Assembly (NCBI GenBank): GCA_002317435.1
Contig: DCIQ01000138.1
Location: 1-16,561 of the forward strand
Direction: 5' to 3'
DNA length: 16,561 bases
DNA from: Bacteroidales bacterium UBA1722
Lineage (GTDB): Bacteria > Bacteroidota > Bacteroidia > Bacteroidales > UBA932
This document shows positions 1 through 7,083 of the stretch, one piece after another; within the stretch, counting starts at the first letter, position 1; the number at the start of each line of letters is the position of its first letter. The notes beneath the pieces are model-generated. The model was not told where the DNA came from. It worked only from the letters and a program-made list of their open reading frames with translations, and ran no database searches. The translations under genes were made by a program, and so were the position numbers.

Positions 1-396
1 CAGTTGAGCCGTGCCGTAGAGACCCGCGGCGGGAACAAGCGTCCCCAGTTGAGTGACCTCCGTGAGTCCGGAGCCATCGAACAGGATGCCGATATAGTGA
101 TGTTCATCCACCGTCCCGACTATTATGGAATGACCGATGATGATGTTTCCAAGAAGGGGCTGGCCGAAATAATAATCGCCAAGCACAGAAACGGCTCGAC
201 GCAGGACGTGAATATGAAATTCATCGCCTCCGAAGCCAAGTTCGTGGATTCCGATGAGGGAGGGTTCGGAGAGATAAGCTTCGCCGATGAGGGGGGAATG
301 GTGACACAGAGGGGTTCCAGGATGAATGGTCTCTCGGATTCGGATATCTCCGGCGAGTTCGACAATCCTCCTGAATTTTCTGACCGTCCGTTCTGA
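1..396 (+). CDS. dnaB: Replicative DNA helicase DnaB, C-terminal part (5' end outside window)
   Basis: The reading frame is open from the first base and ends at TGA 394-396, giving the last 131 residues of the protein. DnaB is the hexameric helicase that unwinds the chromosome ahead of the replisome. The visible part is the end of its RecA-like motor domain: QLSRAVE..R, then RPQLSDLRESGAIEQDADIVMF, an H4-type motif that is nearly invariant in DnaB, then EIIIAKHRNG, which holds the predicted arginine finger. The last 40 or so residues are a divergent tail rich in Gly, Ser and Asp, as is common at the DnaB C-terminus. The next gene begins five bases after the stop, so the two may be co-transcribed. 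Truncation here is only the window edge; nothing suggests a broken gene. Confidence 0.95.
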   Translation, partial: QLSRAVETRGGNKRPQLSDLRESGAIEQDADIVMFIHRPDYYGMTDDDVSKKGLAEIIIAKHRNGSTQDVNMKFIASEAKFVDSDEGGFGEISFADEGGMVTQRGSRMNGLSDSDISGEFDNPPEFSDRPF

Positions 397-401
397 CAGA
401 T

Positions 402-1247
402 ATGAGATATGTTCTCCGTCTTTCCCTGTTGCTGATGCTGGTGCCGGTATTCTGTATGGCCCAGTCCATTTCGGACTGTACCCCTGCCAGGACGGTGCCC
501 GATTCCCTCAGGGCCTTCGATCCGGGGGAGACGGTGAAATATGTGATTCAATACAGATGCCTCGGTATCCGTTCTGACGTGGGGAATGCCAGGATGGTCC
601 TCTCCGAAGCGGAACCGGTAGATGGCAGGGGGGTGTTCCATGCAGTGGCCTCCGGAGAGACGGTGAAGTTTTTCGATGCATTCTTCAAGGTCCGTGACAC
701 GTATCAGGCGAAGTTCTTCGCCGATAACGGAAGGTCCATCTGGTTCCATCGGGACATTTATGAGGGGGGCTATATGGTCATCAACGACTGTAAGTGGAAC
801 ACCGTGACCGATGAGATTTCGGCCAAGGCGGAATATGTCCGTTCCGGCAACAGGATCGACACCCTGCTCGCCGGCCGTCCGTGTACCTATGATTTGATTT
901 CGATGTATTACGCTGCGCGCAATATGGACTGCTCCGATGTGGAGAAAGGGAGGAATTATCCCCTGTCGTTCGTCATCGATGAGGAGATGTACGACATATA
1001 TTTCCGTTTCGAGGGGAGAGAGGTCAAGAAGGTCCCCAGGATGGGCGCTTTCAGGACCATGAAATTCGCCCTGAAGGTAATCGCCGGGGAGGTGTTCAAC
1101 GGTGATAATGAGCTGTATCTGTGGATAACTGACGATGATAACAAAATCCCGGTTTGGATAGAATCCCCTGTCAAGGTGGGTTCGGTAATCGGGAGACTTA
1201 CAGGATATGAAAATCTGAAACACCCTTTAACCAGCAAGTTGGAATGA
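402..1247 (+). CDS. Secreted DUF3108-family protein
   Basis: This 281-residue protein starts with a Sec signal peptide (Arg near the N-terminus, hydrophobic run LRLSLLLMLVPVF, probable cleavage after CMAQ or MAQS at about residue 20), so it should be periplasmic or attached to the outer membrane. The rest matches my recollection of DUF3108: a beta-rich fold beginning FDPGETVKYVIQYR, a central FFKVRDTYQAKF segment, and a C-terminal KFALKVIAGEVFNGDNELYLWITDDDNKIPVWIESPVKVGS stretch close to the usual family end (positions about 222-265). No catalytic residues are evident and the biochemical role is unknown. In Bacteroidota the family commonly sits by housekeeping genes. Its stop overlaps the next start (ATGA at 1244-1247), which argues for translational coupling to the RseC-like gene. 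Confidence 0.85.
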   Translation: MRYVLRLSLLLMLVPVFCMAQSISDCTPARTVPDSLRAFDPGETVKYVIQYRCLGIRSDVGNARMVLSEAEPVDGRGVFHAVASGETVKFFDAFFKVRDTYQAKFFADNGRSIWFHRDIYEGGYMVINDCKWNTVTDEISAKAEYVRSGNRIDTLLAGRPCTYDLISMYYAARNMDCSDVEKGRNYPLSFVIDEEMYDIYFRFEGREVKKVPRMGAFRTMKFALKVIAGEVFNGDNELYLWITDDDNKIPVWIESPVKVGSVIGRLTGYENLKHPLTSKLE

Positions 1248-1669
1248 AAGAAAAGGAAATACGCCATCCCGGGGTGGTCACACAGGTGACGCCGGAATAC
1301 ATCGAGGTCGAATTCATCACCGAATCCGCCTGTGTGCAGTGCCATGCCAGAGGTGTCTGCGGGGCCGCGGATTCCGAGAAGGGTTCCGTTCAGGTACGCA
1401 ACAGGCTTGCTTACGACTACAGCATAGGCGACCGGGTGGACATCGTCCTCAAAAAGTATCTCGGGATGAGGGCTGTCGTCGTATGTTATGTCATCCCCCT
1501 GGTGCTGATTCTGGTATTATTGTTATCTTTGCAGAATGTTACGTGGGGCGAATTGGTGCAGGGTGCGGTTTGTCTGGGAGTCCTGGCGCTGTATTATCTC
1601 GGCATTCTGGTCTTCCGTGACAGGATAGAGAAATCGTACGAATTCGTCATCGAACCTGAAAACAGATAA
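1244..1669 (+). CDS. rseC: RseC/MucC-type SoxR-reducing system protein
   Basis: This 141-residue protein has the layout of the RseC_MucC family. A short cytoplasmic N-terminal domain carries clustered cysteines (C30, C33, C39 in ESACVQCHARGVCG), and two hydrophobic helices follow at about residues 76-96 and 103-124. In Proteobacteria, RseC works with the Rsx/Rnf complex to reduce SoxR, and in Bacteroidota a RseC-like gene usually lies directly before rnfB, as here. The protein may therefore help assemble the Rnf complex or deliver electrons or Fe-S clusters to it; that role is inference, since SoxR is not known to be its target in this phylum. The start overlaps the DUF3108 stop by four bases. 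The gene's last codons overlap the probable rnf promoter. Confidence 0.85.
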   Translation: MKEKEIRHPGVVTQVTPEYIEVEFITESACVQCHARGVCGAADSEKGSVQVRNRLAYDYSIGDRVDIVLKKYLGMRAVVVCYVIPLVLILVLLLSLQNVTWGELVQGAVCLGVLALYYLGILVFRDRIEKSYEFVIEPENR

Positions 1670-1674
1670 CTTTG
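1643..1674 (+). promoter_or_regulatory. Probable Bacteroidota-type promoter of the rnf operon
   Basis: TAACTTTG at 1667-1674 is an exact match to the Bacteroidota -7 consensus TAnnTTTG. TTCG at 1643-1646, 20 bases upstream, matches the -33 TTTG element at three of four positions. Transcription would begin about 1680, some 35 bases before the rnfB ATG. The box overlaps the rseC stop codon, so rnf could be transcribed both from here and by read-through. Confidence 0.6.
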
Positions 1675-1692
1675 GTTCTGCGAAGGCAGAAC
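1675..1692 (+). promoter_or_regulatory. Hairpin at the predicted rnf transcription start
   Basis: GTTCTGC (1675-1681), loop GAAG, then GCAGAAC (1686-1692) is a perfect 7-bp inverted repeat directly after the -7 box. It straddles the predicted transcription start. It could be an operator for a dimeric repressor or a short leader hairpin; there is no U-tract, so it is not a terminator. Confidence 0.4.
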
Positions 1693-1716
1693 TCGGACAA
1701 AATTCAATATTAGCGT

Positions 1717-2652
1717 ATGAGTGATACATTGTTGTTTACCGTACTGACAATGGCTGTCCTCGGGCTCCTGCTCGCTGTGGTCCTGTATTTCGTCGCGAAG
1801 AAATTCCGCGTCGAAGAAGATCCCAGGATAGACGAGGTGGAATCGGTTATGCCGGGGGCCAACTGTGGAGGATGCGGTTTCGCGGGGTGCAGGGCTTTCG
1901 CCGAGAACGCCGTGATGTCTGAGACCCTGGACGGCATCTTCTGTCCCGTGGGGGGGAATGCCGTGATGAAGAAAGTGGCGGAGAAATTGGGCAGGGAGGT
2001 GCAGGAGAAGGCTCCTATGGTGGCTGTGGTCAGGTGTAACGGTACTTGTGAGAACAGACCCCGCACCAGCATCTATGACGGATGTGCCTCCTGCAAGGTG
2101 GAGAACGCCCTTTACTGCGGTGACACCGGCTGCCGGTACGGATGTCTCGGCAACGGCGACTGCGAGAGGGCCTGCCCGTTCGGAGCCATCAGGGTGAATC
2201 CTGCGACCGGACTCCCCGAGGTGGACGAAAACCTCTGTACCGCGTGCGGAAACTGCGTGAAGGCGTGCCCGAAGGGTATCATAGAACTTCGCACGAAGGG
2301 ACCGAAGAACCGCCGGATGTACGTCTCCTGTATGAACAGGGAGAAGGGCGGAGTCGCCCGGAAGGCCTGTTCCGCCGCCTGCATCGGCTGCCGCAAGTGT
2401 GAAAAGGTCTGCCCCTTCGGGGCAATTACGGTGGAGGATAACCTTTCGTACATCGATTTCACCAAGTGCCGGCTCTGCCGCAAGTGTTTCGATGAATGTC
2501 CGACCCACGCCATCAGAGCCGTCAATTTCCCTCCCCGCCCTGCGAAGAGCGCCGCTGCTCCGGCACCTCAGACGGCCGCGGAGGCTGTTGAAAAGCCCGG
2601 ATTGCCGAAGGCGGAACCGTCAACACCAGAAAAGAAGGAGGAACAGAAATGA
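1717..2652 (+). CDS. rnfB: Rnf complex subunit B, multi-cluster ferredoxin protein
   Basis: RnfB takes electrons from ferredoxin and passes them into the membrane-bound Rnf complex. The 311-residue protein starts with one transmembrane helix (about residues 5-26). A [4Fe-4S] domain follows, with C50, C53, C58 and C76 in NCGGCGFAGC...C. After a cysteine-rich linker come four ferredoxin-type clusters: C139/143/149/153, C174/177/180/184, C222/225/228/232 with C218 nearby, and C251/254/257/261. This is the long form known from Bacteroidota and Clostridia, compared with about 190 residues in gamma-Proteobacteria. The last 40 residues are a Pro/Ala/Glu/Lys-rich tail that is probably disordered. The gene leads the operon, and its TGA overlaps the rnfC ATG (ATGA at 2649-2652). 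Confidence 0.95.
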   Translation: MSDTLLFTVLTMAVLGLLLAVVLYFVAKKFRVEEDPRIDEVESVMPGANCGGCGFAGCRAFAENAVMSETLDGIFCPVGGNAVMKKVAEKLGREVQEKAPMVAVVRCNGTCENRPRTSIYDGCASCKVENALYCGDTGCRYGCLGNGDCERACPFGAIRVNPATGLPEVDENLCTACGNCVKACPKGIIELRTKGPKNRRMYVSCMNREKGGVARKACSAACIGCRKCEKVCPFGAITVEDNLSYIDFTKCRLCRKCFDECPTHAIRAVNFPPRPAKSAAAPAPQTAAEAVEKPGLPKAEPSTPEKKEEQK

Positions 2653-3983
2653 GCAAGACGTTCAGAATGGGTGGAGTGCACCCGAATGACCGGAAAATAA
2701 GCAATGACTGCGCGATAGAGGTGTTCCCGCTTCCTCGCCGCGCATATATCTCCATGGCCCAGCACCTCGGCGCTCCCGCGACTCCTGCGGTGAATGTGGG
2801 GGACAAGGTGAAAACGGGGCAGCTGATAGGCACCCCTTCGGGGTTCATGTCCGCGAACGTCCACTCTTCCGTGTCCGGCACCGTCGCCGCCGTGGAACCT
2901 GTCGCCGATCTGGCGGGGAACAAGGTGATGAGCATCGTTATCGATGTGGAGGGTGACGAATGGATGCCGGAGATAGACAGGACCCCGGACATCGTAAGGG
3001 AGATAACCCTCGACGGCCCCGCCATCATCAGCAGGATAAAGGATTGCGGTGTCGTGGGACTCGGAGGAGCATCCTTCCCGACCCACATAAAACTCAGCCC
3101 TCCTCCGGGCAAGACGGCCGACTGCCTGATTATAAACGGTGCCGAGTGCGAACCCTACCTCACGTCGGACTACCGCATAATGATGGAGCGTCCCGAAGAG
3201 ATAGTGCTCGGAGCCGTGATAATGATGAAGGCGCTGAACGTGACCAGAGGATATATAGGCATAGAGGATAATAAGCCTGCGGCAATAGAGTCCATGCGGA
3301 ACGCCGCTTCCGGCTATCCCGGCATCGAAGTGGTGGTTCTCAGGAAGAAATATCCCCAGGGAGGGGAGAAGCAGCTGATAAATGCCGTCACCGGCAGGAG
3401 CGTGCCTTCGATGGGGCTGCCCATAGACACGGGTGCCGTGGTGCAGAACGCAGCCACAGCTCTGGCGGTATATGAGGCCGTACAGAAAAACAAGCCTCTG
3501 ATAGACAATACGATAACGGTTACGGGACAGTGCCTGCCTGAATCTCATAACTGGCTGGTGCGTGTCGGGACTCCTTATTCGGAGATACTCGGTGCTCCCG
3601 ACGGAATCCCGGAAAATGCCGCCAAGATAATCAGCGGAGGTCCGATGATGGGCAAGGCTGTCGCCAATATCAATGCTCCCACCGTGAAGGCTAACGGAGC
3701 TCTTCTGCTGCTTACAGAGGAGCAGACCCGGCGGATGAAATCGTCGAACTGCATCCGCTGCGGCAAGTGTGTGGATGCCTGTCCGATGGGACTGGAGCCC
3801 TATCTGCTGAACAAGCTCTCCGGAGCCGGAAAGATGGACGAGCTCGAGGAACATAACGTATATGACTGCATCGAATGCGGCTGCTGCATGTTCACCTGTC
3901 CCGCCGGAATCCCCCTTCTGGATCATATCCGTCAGGCGAAAGGCGAAGTCATCAGAATAATGAGAAGCCGTCCTAAGAAGTAA
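2649..3983 (+). CDS. rnfC: Rnf complex subunit C, NAD-linked flavin/Fe-S subunit
   Basis: RnfC is the peripheral subunit that exchanges electrons with NAD+/NADH, analogous to the NuoF-like subunits of complex I. Its 444 residues show the family order: an N-terminal GGVHP motif and barrel-sandwich-like region (about 1-105), the FMN/NADH-binding Rossmann-like region with GLGGASFPTH (137-146) and NGAECEPY (163-170), and two [4Fe-4S] motifs near the C-terminus, CIRCGKCVDACP from residue 368 and CIECGCCMFTCP from residue 407. The long repetitive C-terminal tail of gamma-proteobacterial RnfC is absent, as is usual outside that group. GGAGG lies seven bases before the ATG, inside the rnfB tail codons, and the four-base overlap with rnfB suggests coupled translation. 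Confidence 0.96.
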   Translation: MSKTFRMGGVHPNDRKISNDCAIEVFPLPRRAYISMAQHLGAPATPAVNVGDKVKTGQLIGTPSGFMSANVHSSVSGTVAAVEPVADLAGNKVMSIVIDVEGDEWMPEIDRTPDIVREITLDGPAIISRIKDCGVVGLGGASFPTHIKLSPPPGKTADCLIINGAECEPYLTSDYRIMMERPEEIVLGAVIMMKALNVTRGYIGIEDNKPAAIESMRNAASGYPGIEVVVLRKKYPQGGEKQLINAVTGRSVPSMGLPIDTGAVVQNAATALAVYEAVQKNKPLIDNTITVTGQCLPESHNWLVRVGTPYSEILGAPDGIPENAAKIISGGPMMGKAVANINAPTVKANGALLLLTEEQTRRMKSSNCIRCGKCVDACPMGLEPYLLNKLSGAGKMDELEEHNVYDCIECGCCMFTCPAGIPLLDHIRQAKGEVIRIMRSRPKK

Positions 3984-3998
3984 AATTTTCGAAACGAC

Positions 3999-4994
3999 AT
4001 GAGAAATCTAATAATATCCCCTTCTCCACATATCCACGGCAGAGAAAATACCCGCAGGATAATGGCGGACGTGCTGATCGCACTTTCGCCGGCGATGCTG
4101 GTGTCAGTATGGTTTTTCGGACTCTCCGCCATCAAGCTTATACTTGTGGGGGCTGTCACCTGTGCAGGTGCGGAGTATCTTATTCAGAAACATATCCTCA
4201 GGCGGGAGTCCTCTGTCAGTGATCTTTCCGCTGTGGTCACCGGTGTCCTGCTGGCCCTTAACCTTCCCCCGAGCGCACCCTGGTGGGTGATGTTCATCGG
4301 AGCGTTGATCGCCATAGGTGTCGCCAAGATGACTTTCGGAGGACTTGGACAGAATATCTTCAATCCGGCTCTGGTAGGACGAGTGTTCCTGCTGGTATCC
4401 TTCCCCGTGATAATGACCGACTGGTCGGTGCCCCAGGGACTCTTCGGCGGGAGCGTCGATGCCCTCTCCGGTGCCACACCGCTTTCGATGGTCAAGGAAG
4501 GCATAGCTTCCGGCCTGACGGTCGAACAGATTTTGGCGCAGAATCCTGATCTCTCGTACGGGCAGATGCTTTTCGCCCGCGTGGGCGGTTCCGCCGGTGA
4601 AGTGTCGGCTCTGGCCCTTATCGCCGGGTTCATCTACCTGCTGATTCGCCGGGTCATCAAGCCCACCATTCCCGCGGTGATACTCGGGACTGTTTTCGTG
4701 GTGTCCGGAATATTCTGGCTTTCTGACGCTTCACGGTTTACGGACCCCGTGTTCAATCTGCTTACGGGTGGCGTCCTGTTGGGATCCGTCTTTATGGCCA
4801 CCGATTATGTGACATCGCCGATGAGCACGTCGGGACAGATAGTATATGCCGCAGGAATCGGTCTGCTTACGGTACTTATCCGTTTCTTCGGTTCATATCC
4901 CGAAGGTATGTCGTTCGCCATTCTCATCATGAACGCTACGGTGCCTCTGCTGAACAAGTATATGAGACCTAAAAGATTCGGAGGAAACAAATAA
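3999..4994 (+). CDS. rnfD: Rnf complex subunit D, FMN-carrying membrane subunit
   Basis: RnfD is an integral membrane subunit related to NqrB and contributes to the redox-driven ion-translocating path. The 331-residue protein is strongly hydrophobic, with about nine or ten helices. The motif SGATPLSM places the threonine expected to carry covalently bound FMN at T160. Other family marks are the N-terminal SPSPH..HGRENTRRIM stretch, the FGGLGQNIFNPALVGR region (about 113-128) and a late TDYVTSP motif. The gene begins 15 bases after the rnfC stop, and its own TAA shares one base with the rnfG ATG (TAATG). Nothing is missing compared with family members. Confidence 0.95.
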   Translation: MRNLIISPSPHIHGRENTRRIMADVLIALSPAMLVSVWFFGLSAIKLILVGAVTCAGAEYLIQKHILRRESSVSDLSAVVTGVLLALNLPPSAPWWVMFIGALIAIGVAKMTFGGLGQNIFNPALVGRVFLLVSFPVIMTDWSVPQGLFGGSVDALSGATPLSMVKEGIASGLTVEQILAQNPDLSYGQMLFARVGGSAGEVSALALIAGFIYLLIRRVIKPTIPAVILGTVFVVSGIFWLSDASRFTDPVFNLLTGGVLLGSVFMATDYVTSPMSTSGQIVYAAGIGLLTVLIRFFGSYPEGMSFAILIMNATVPLLNKYMRPKRFGGNK

Positions 4995-5584
4995 TGGCTA
5001 TGGAATCTTCTTTCAAGAATATGGTGCTGAGCCTTACGCTGGTATGTCTGGTGTGCTCGGTACTGCTGGGGCTGGTATATGGAGTGACCAAGGCACCCAT
5101 CGAGGCGGCTGCCGTCGCCAAGACCAATGCCGCCATCTCCGCCGTAGTCCCCCAGTTCGACAATGTCCCCTCTGAGGATGTATTCACGGTAGCATTGTCC
5201 GAGGATGAGGTGCTTACCGTATATCCTGCCACCAAAGGGGGCGAACCCGTCGGATATGCAGTCGAATCATTTACCGCCAAGGGATTCAGCGGTACGGTGA
5301 AAGTGATGGTGGGATTCGACACGGAAGGCGCCATCTGCGGCACTTCCGTCCTTTCCCACAGTGAGACTCCCGGTCTGGGTGCCAAGATGACGGAACCGTC
5401 GTTCTACGGACAGTTCGTGGGGAAGAATCCCTCTTCCTTCAGGCTGGAAGTGAAGAAGGACGGCGGGGACATAGACGCCATCACGGCGGCCACCATCTCT
5501 TCCAGGGCATTCGCCGATGCTCTCCGGAGGGCCTATGACGCTTATCTGAAAATTAACGCTCAAAATACCGAATGCGATGAGTAA
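4994..5584 (+). CDS. rnfG: Rnf complex subunit G, covalent FMN-binding subunit
   Basis: RnfG is a single-pass membrane protein, related to NqrC, whose outer domain holds a covalently bound FMN. One transmembrane helix lies at about residues 9-30 of 196. The C-terminal FMN-binding domain includes SHSETPGLGAKM (about 121-132), and DAITAATISS places the acceptor threonine at T167 in the (S/T)xAT motif. A Shine-Dalgarno-like GGAGG at 4980-4984 lies nine bases before the ATG, unusual for this phylum and support for this start. The 3' end overlaps rnfE by eight bases. Length and motifs are normal for the family. Confidence 0.95.
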   Translation: MAMESSFKNMVLSLTLVCLVCSVLLGLVYGVTKAPIEAAAVAKTNAAISAVVPQFDNVPSEDVFTVALSEDEVLTVYPATKGGEPVGYAVESFTAKGFSGTVKVMVGFDTEGAICGTSVLSHSETPGLGAKMTEPSFYGQFVGKNPSSFRLEVKKDGGDIDAITAATISSRAFADALRRAYDAYLKINAQNTECDE

Positions 5585-6164
5585 GGCAGGAATCATTTTA
5601 AAGGGGATAATCAAGGACAATCCCACCTTCGTGCTGGTGCTTGGTATGTGTCCTACCCTCGGTACCACCACTTCAGCCATCAACGGAATGGGTATGGGGC
5701 TGGCCACCATGTTCGTGCTGGTGCTTTCCAACATATTCATCTCACTTCTGGCCCGTTATATCCCGGACAAGGTCCGTATCCCGTGTTATATAGTCATAAT
5801 AGCCGCTTTCGTGACCATCCTGCAGCTTCTCATGCAGGCATATGTCCCCTCGCTTTATGAAGTGCTCGGACTTTATATCCCTCTCATCGTCGTGAACTGT
5901 ATAGTTCTCGGACGTGCGGAGGCGTTCGCCAACAAGAACACGGCTATGGACTCGGCGTGTGACGGCATAGGAATCGGTCTGGGATTTACCCTGGCCCTTA
6001 CCGTTATCGGTCTCGTACGCGAGATGCTGGGTTCCGGATCCGCATTCGGGGTGAAATTCATCTCCGGAGACGGGATGCTGGCCTTCGTGCTGGCTCCCGG
6101 CGCATTCTTCGTACTCGCCTACCTGATGGTGATTTTCAGACAACTGACCAAAAATGTGAAATGA
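5577..6164 (+). CDS. rnfE: Rnf complex subunit E, integral membrane subunit
   Basis: RnfE is one of two homologous six-helix membrane subunits (with RnfA) that pack in inverted orientation in the membrane. Structures of related Rnf and NQR complexes show a [2Fe-2S] cluster at their interface. The cysteines expected to bind it are present: C25 in LGMCPTLG and C108 in VNCIVLGRAEAFA. The 195-residue length, the N-terminal GIIKDNPTFVLVLGMCP signature and the DGIGIGLGFTLAL region are all typical. It starts inside the end of rnfG and stops one base before rnfA, so the three are almost certainly translated from one mRNA. Confidence 0.95.
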   Translation: MSKAGIILKGIIKDNPTFVLVLGMCPTLGTTTSAINGMGMGLATMFVLVLSNIFISLLARYIPDKVRIPCYIVIIAAFVTILQLLMQAYVPSLYEVLGLYIPLIVVNCIVLGRAEAFANKNTAMDSACDGIGIGLGFTLALTVIGLVREMLGSGSAFGVKFISGDGMLAFVLAPGAFFVLAYLMVIFRQLTKNVK

Positions 6165-6165
6165 T

Positions 6166-6768
6166 ATGGAATATCTGATAATTATAGTATCTGCGATATT
6201 CGTAAACAATATCGTATTGTCACAGTTCCTGGGAATATGTCCTTTCCTGGGAGTCTCCACCAAGGTGAACACCGCCGCCGGCATGGCTGCGGCCGTAACT
6301 TTCGTGATGGCTCTCTCCACGCTGGTTACCTACCTGATTCAGTATTATATCCTGCTTCCTCTGGGTATCGGGTTCATGCAGACTCTCACCTTCATCCTCG
6401 TCATCGCCGCTCTGGTTCAGATGATAGAGATCATCCTGAAGAAGATTTCCCCTGCGATGTACAAGGCTCTGGGCATTTTCCTCCCTCTGATTACTACGAA
6501 CTGCTGTGTGCTGGGTGTTGCCATTATGGTGGTATCGAAGGAGTTCTCTTTCGGAGGAGCGTCCCATATGCTGAATCTCGGTGAGTCGGTGGTATATTCC
6601 GTGGCGATGGCTCTTGGATTCGGAGTGGCTCTGATACTCTTCGCCGGTATCAGGGAGCAGCTGGAACTCTCGGACATCCCCAAAGCATTCAAGGGCATCC
6701 CGATAGCCCTTATCACCGCCGGTATTCTGGCTCTTGCCTTCATGGGCTTCAGCGGACTGGTCAAATAA
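6166..6768 (+). CDS. rnfA: Rnf complex subunit A, integral membrane subunit
   Basis: RnfA is the homologous partner of RnfE and closes the operon. The 200-residue hydrophobic protein has the expected six helices. The signature FVNNIVLSQFLGICPFLGVS carries C25, and LITTNCCVLGVAI carries C113/C114, the other expected ligands for the [2Fe-2S] cluster shared with RnfE. A C-terminal FAGIREQLELSDIPKAFKG segment is typical of RnfA. With this gene the window holds all six subunits in order B-C-D-G-E-A, so the complex should be functional. The ion it moves (Na+ or H+) cannot be decided from sequence alone. Confidence 0.95.
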   Translation: MEYLIIIVSAIFVNNIVLSQFLGICPFLGVSTKVNTAAGMAAAVTFVMALSTLVTYLIQYYILLPLGIGFMQTLTFILVIAALVQMIEIILKKISPAMYKALGIFLPLITTNCCVLGVAIMVVSKEFSFGGASHMLNLGESVVYSVAMALGFGVALILFAGIREQLELSDIPKAFKGIPIALITAGILALAFMGFSGLVK

Positions 6769-6779
6769 TTGATTTCGGG

Positions 6780-7058
6780 ATGACGGCTTTATCGGAGATA
6801 GAAAGAGCCCTGGCCTCCGGCGGAGACTTGAATGACATCTACGATGCCCTCCAGGTGATGCTGAAGGTCGAACCGGACAATTCGGCTGTCTGGTATCTGC
6901 TCGGAGGTGTGTTCCGTCGCAAACAGCAGTGGCAGGATGCCATCTCCGCCTACAACAGGGCGAAGATGCTCGATCCTGAAGGACCTGCAGACGCCGCCAT
7001 CGAATCGATATACGATATGATCCGATTTTCCGGGAATGAACTGGTAAGTCAGGGTTAA
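6780..7058 (+). CDS. Small TPR-repeat protein
   Basis: This 92-residue protein has no signal peptide or membrane segment. Its centre matches one clear tetratricopeptide repeat (about residues 37-69: VWYLLGGVFRRKQQWQDAISAYNRAKMLDP), and the preceding IYDALQVMLKVEPDN stretch reads as the second helix of a degenerate repeat. TPRs bind other proteins, so a scaffold or assembly role is possible; no specific function is recognised. It starts 11 bases after rnfA and ends 25 bases before nadB, which suggests transcription with both. Codon use is like its neighbours. It might be an accessory factor for Rnf or for NadB, but that is speculation from position alone. Confidence 0.7.
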   Translation: MTALSEIERALASGGDLNDIYDALQVMLKVEPDNSAVWYLLGGVFRRKQQWQDAISAYNRAKMLDPEGPADAAIESIYDMIRFSGNELVSQG

Positions 7059-7083
7059 GTCATCATAGAAAAATAACTTGCAG

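Noticed and set aside
123..1223. 366-codon minus-strand frame opposite dnaB and the DUF3108 gene
   Set aside because: It spans two real plus-strand genes and their junction and shows no domain.
2080..2200. Cysteine-rich linker of RnfB as an extra novel cluster domain
   Set aside because: As far as I recall, similar linkers occur in other long Bacteroidota RnfB proteins, so it is probably not unusual.
1594..2508. 304-codon minus-strand frame opposite rnfB
   Set aside because: Shadow of rnfB codons; no recognisable domain.
2568..3926. 452-codon open frame on the minus strand opposite rnfC
   Set aside because: It lies entirely over a certain rnfC, has low-complexity His/Arg-rich sequence and matches no family; a mirror effect of codon bias.
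7078..7083. TTG start two codons before the nadB ATG
   Set aside because: The ATG at 7084 gives the normal NadB N-terminus with its Rossmann strand.
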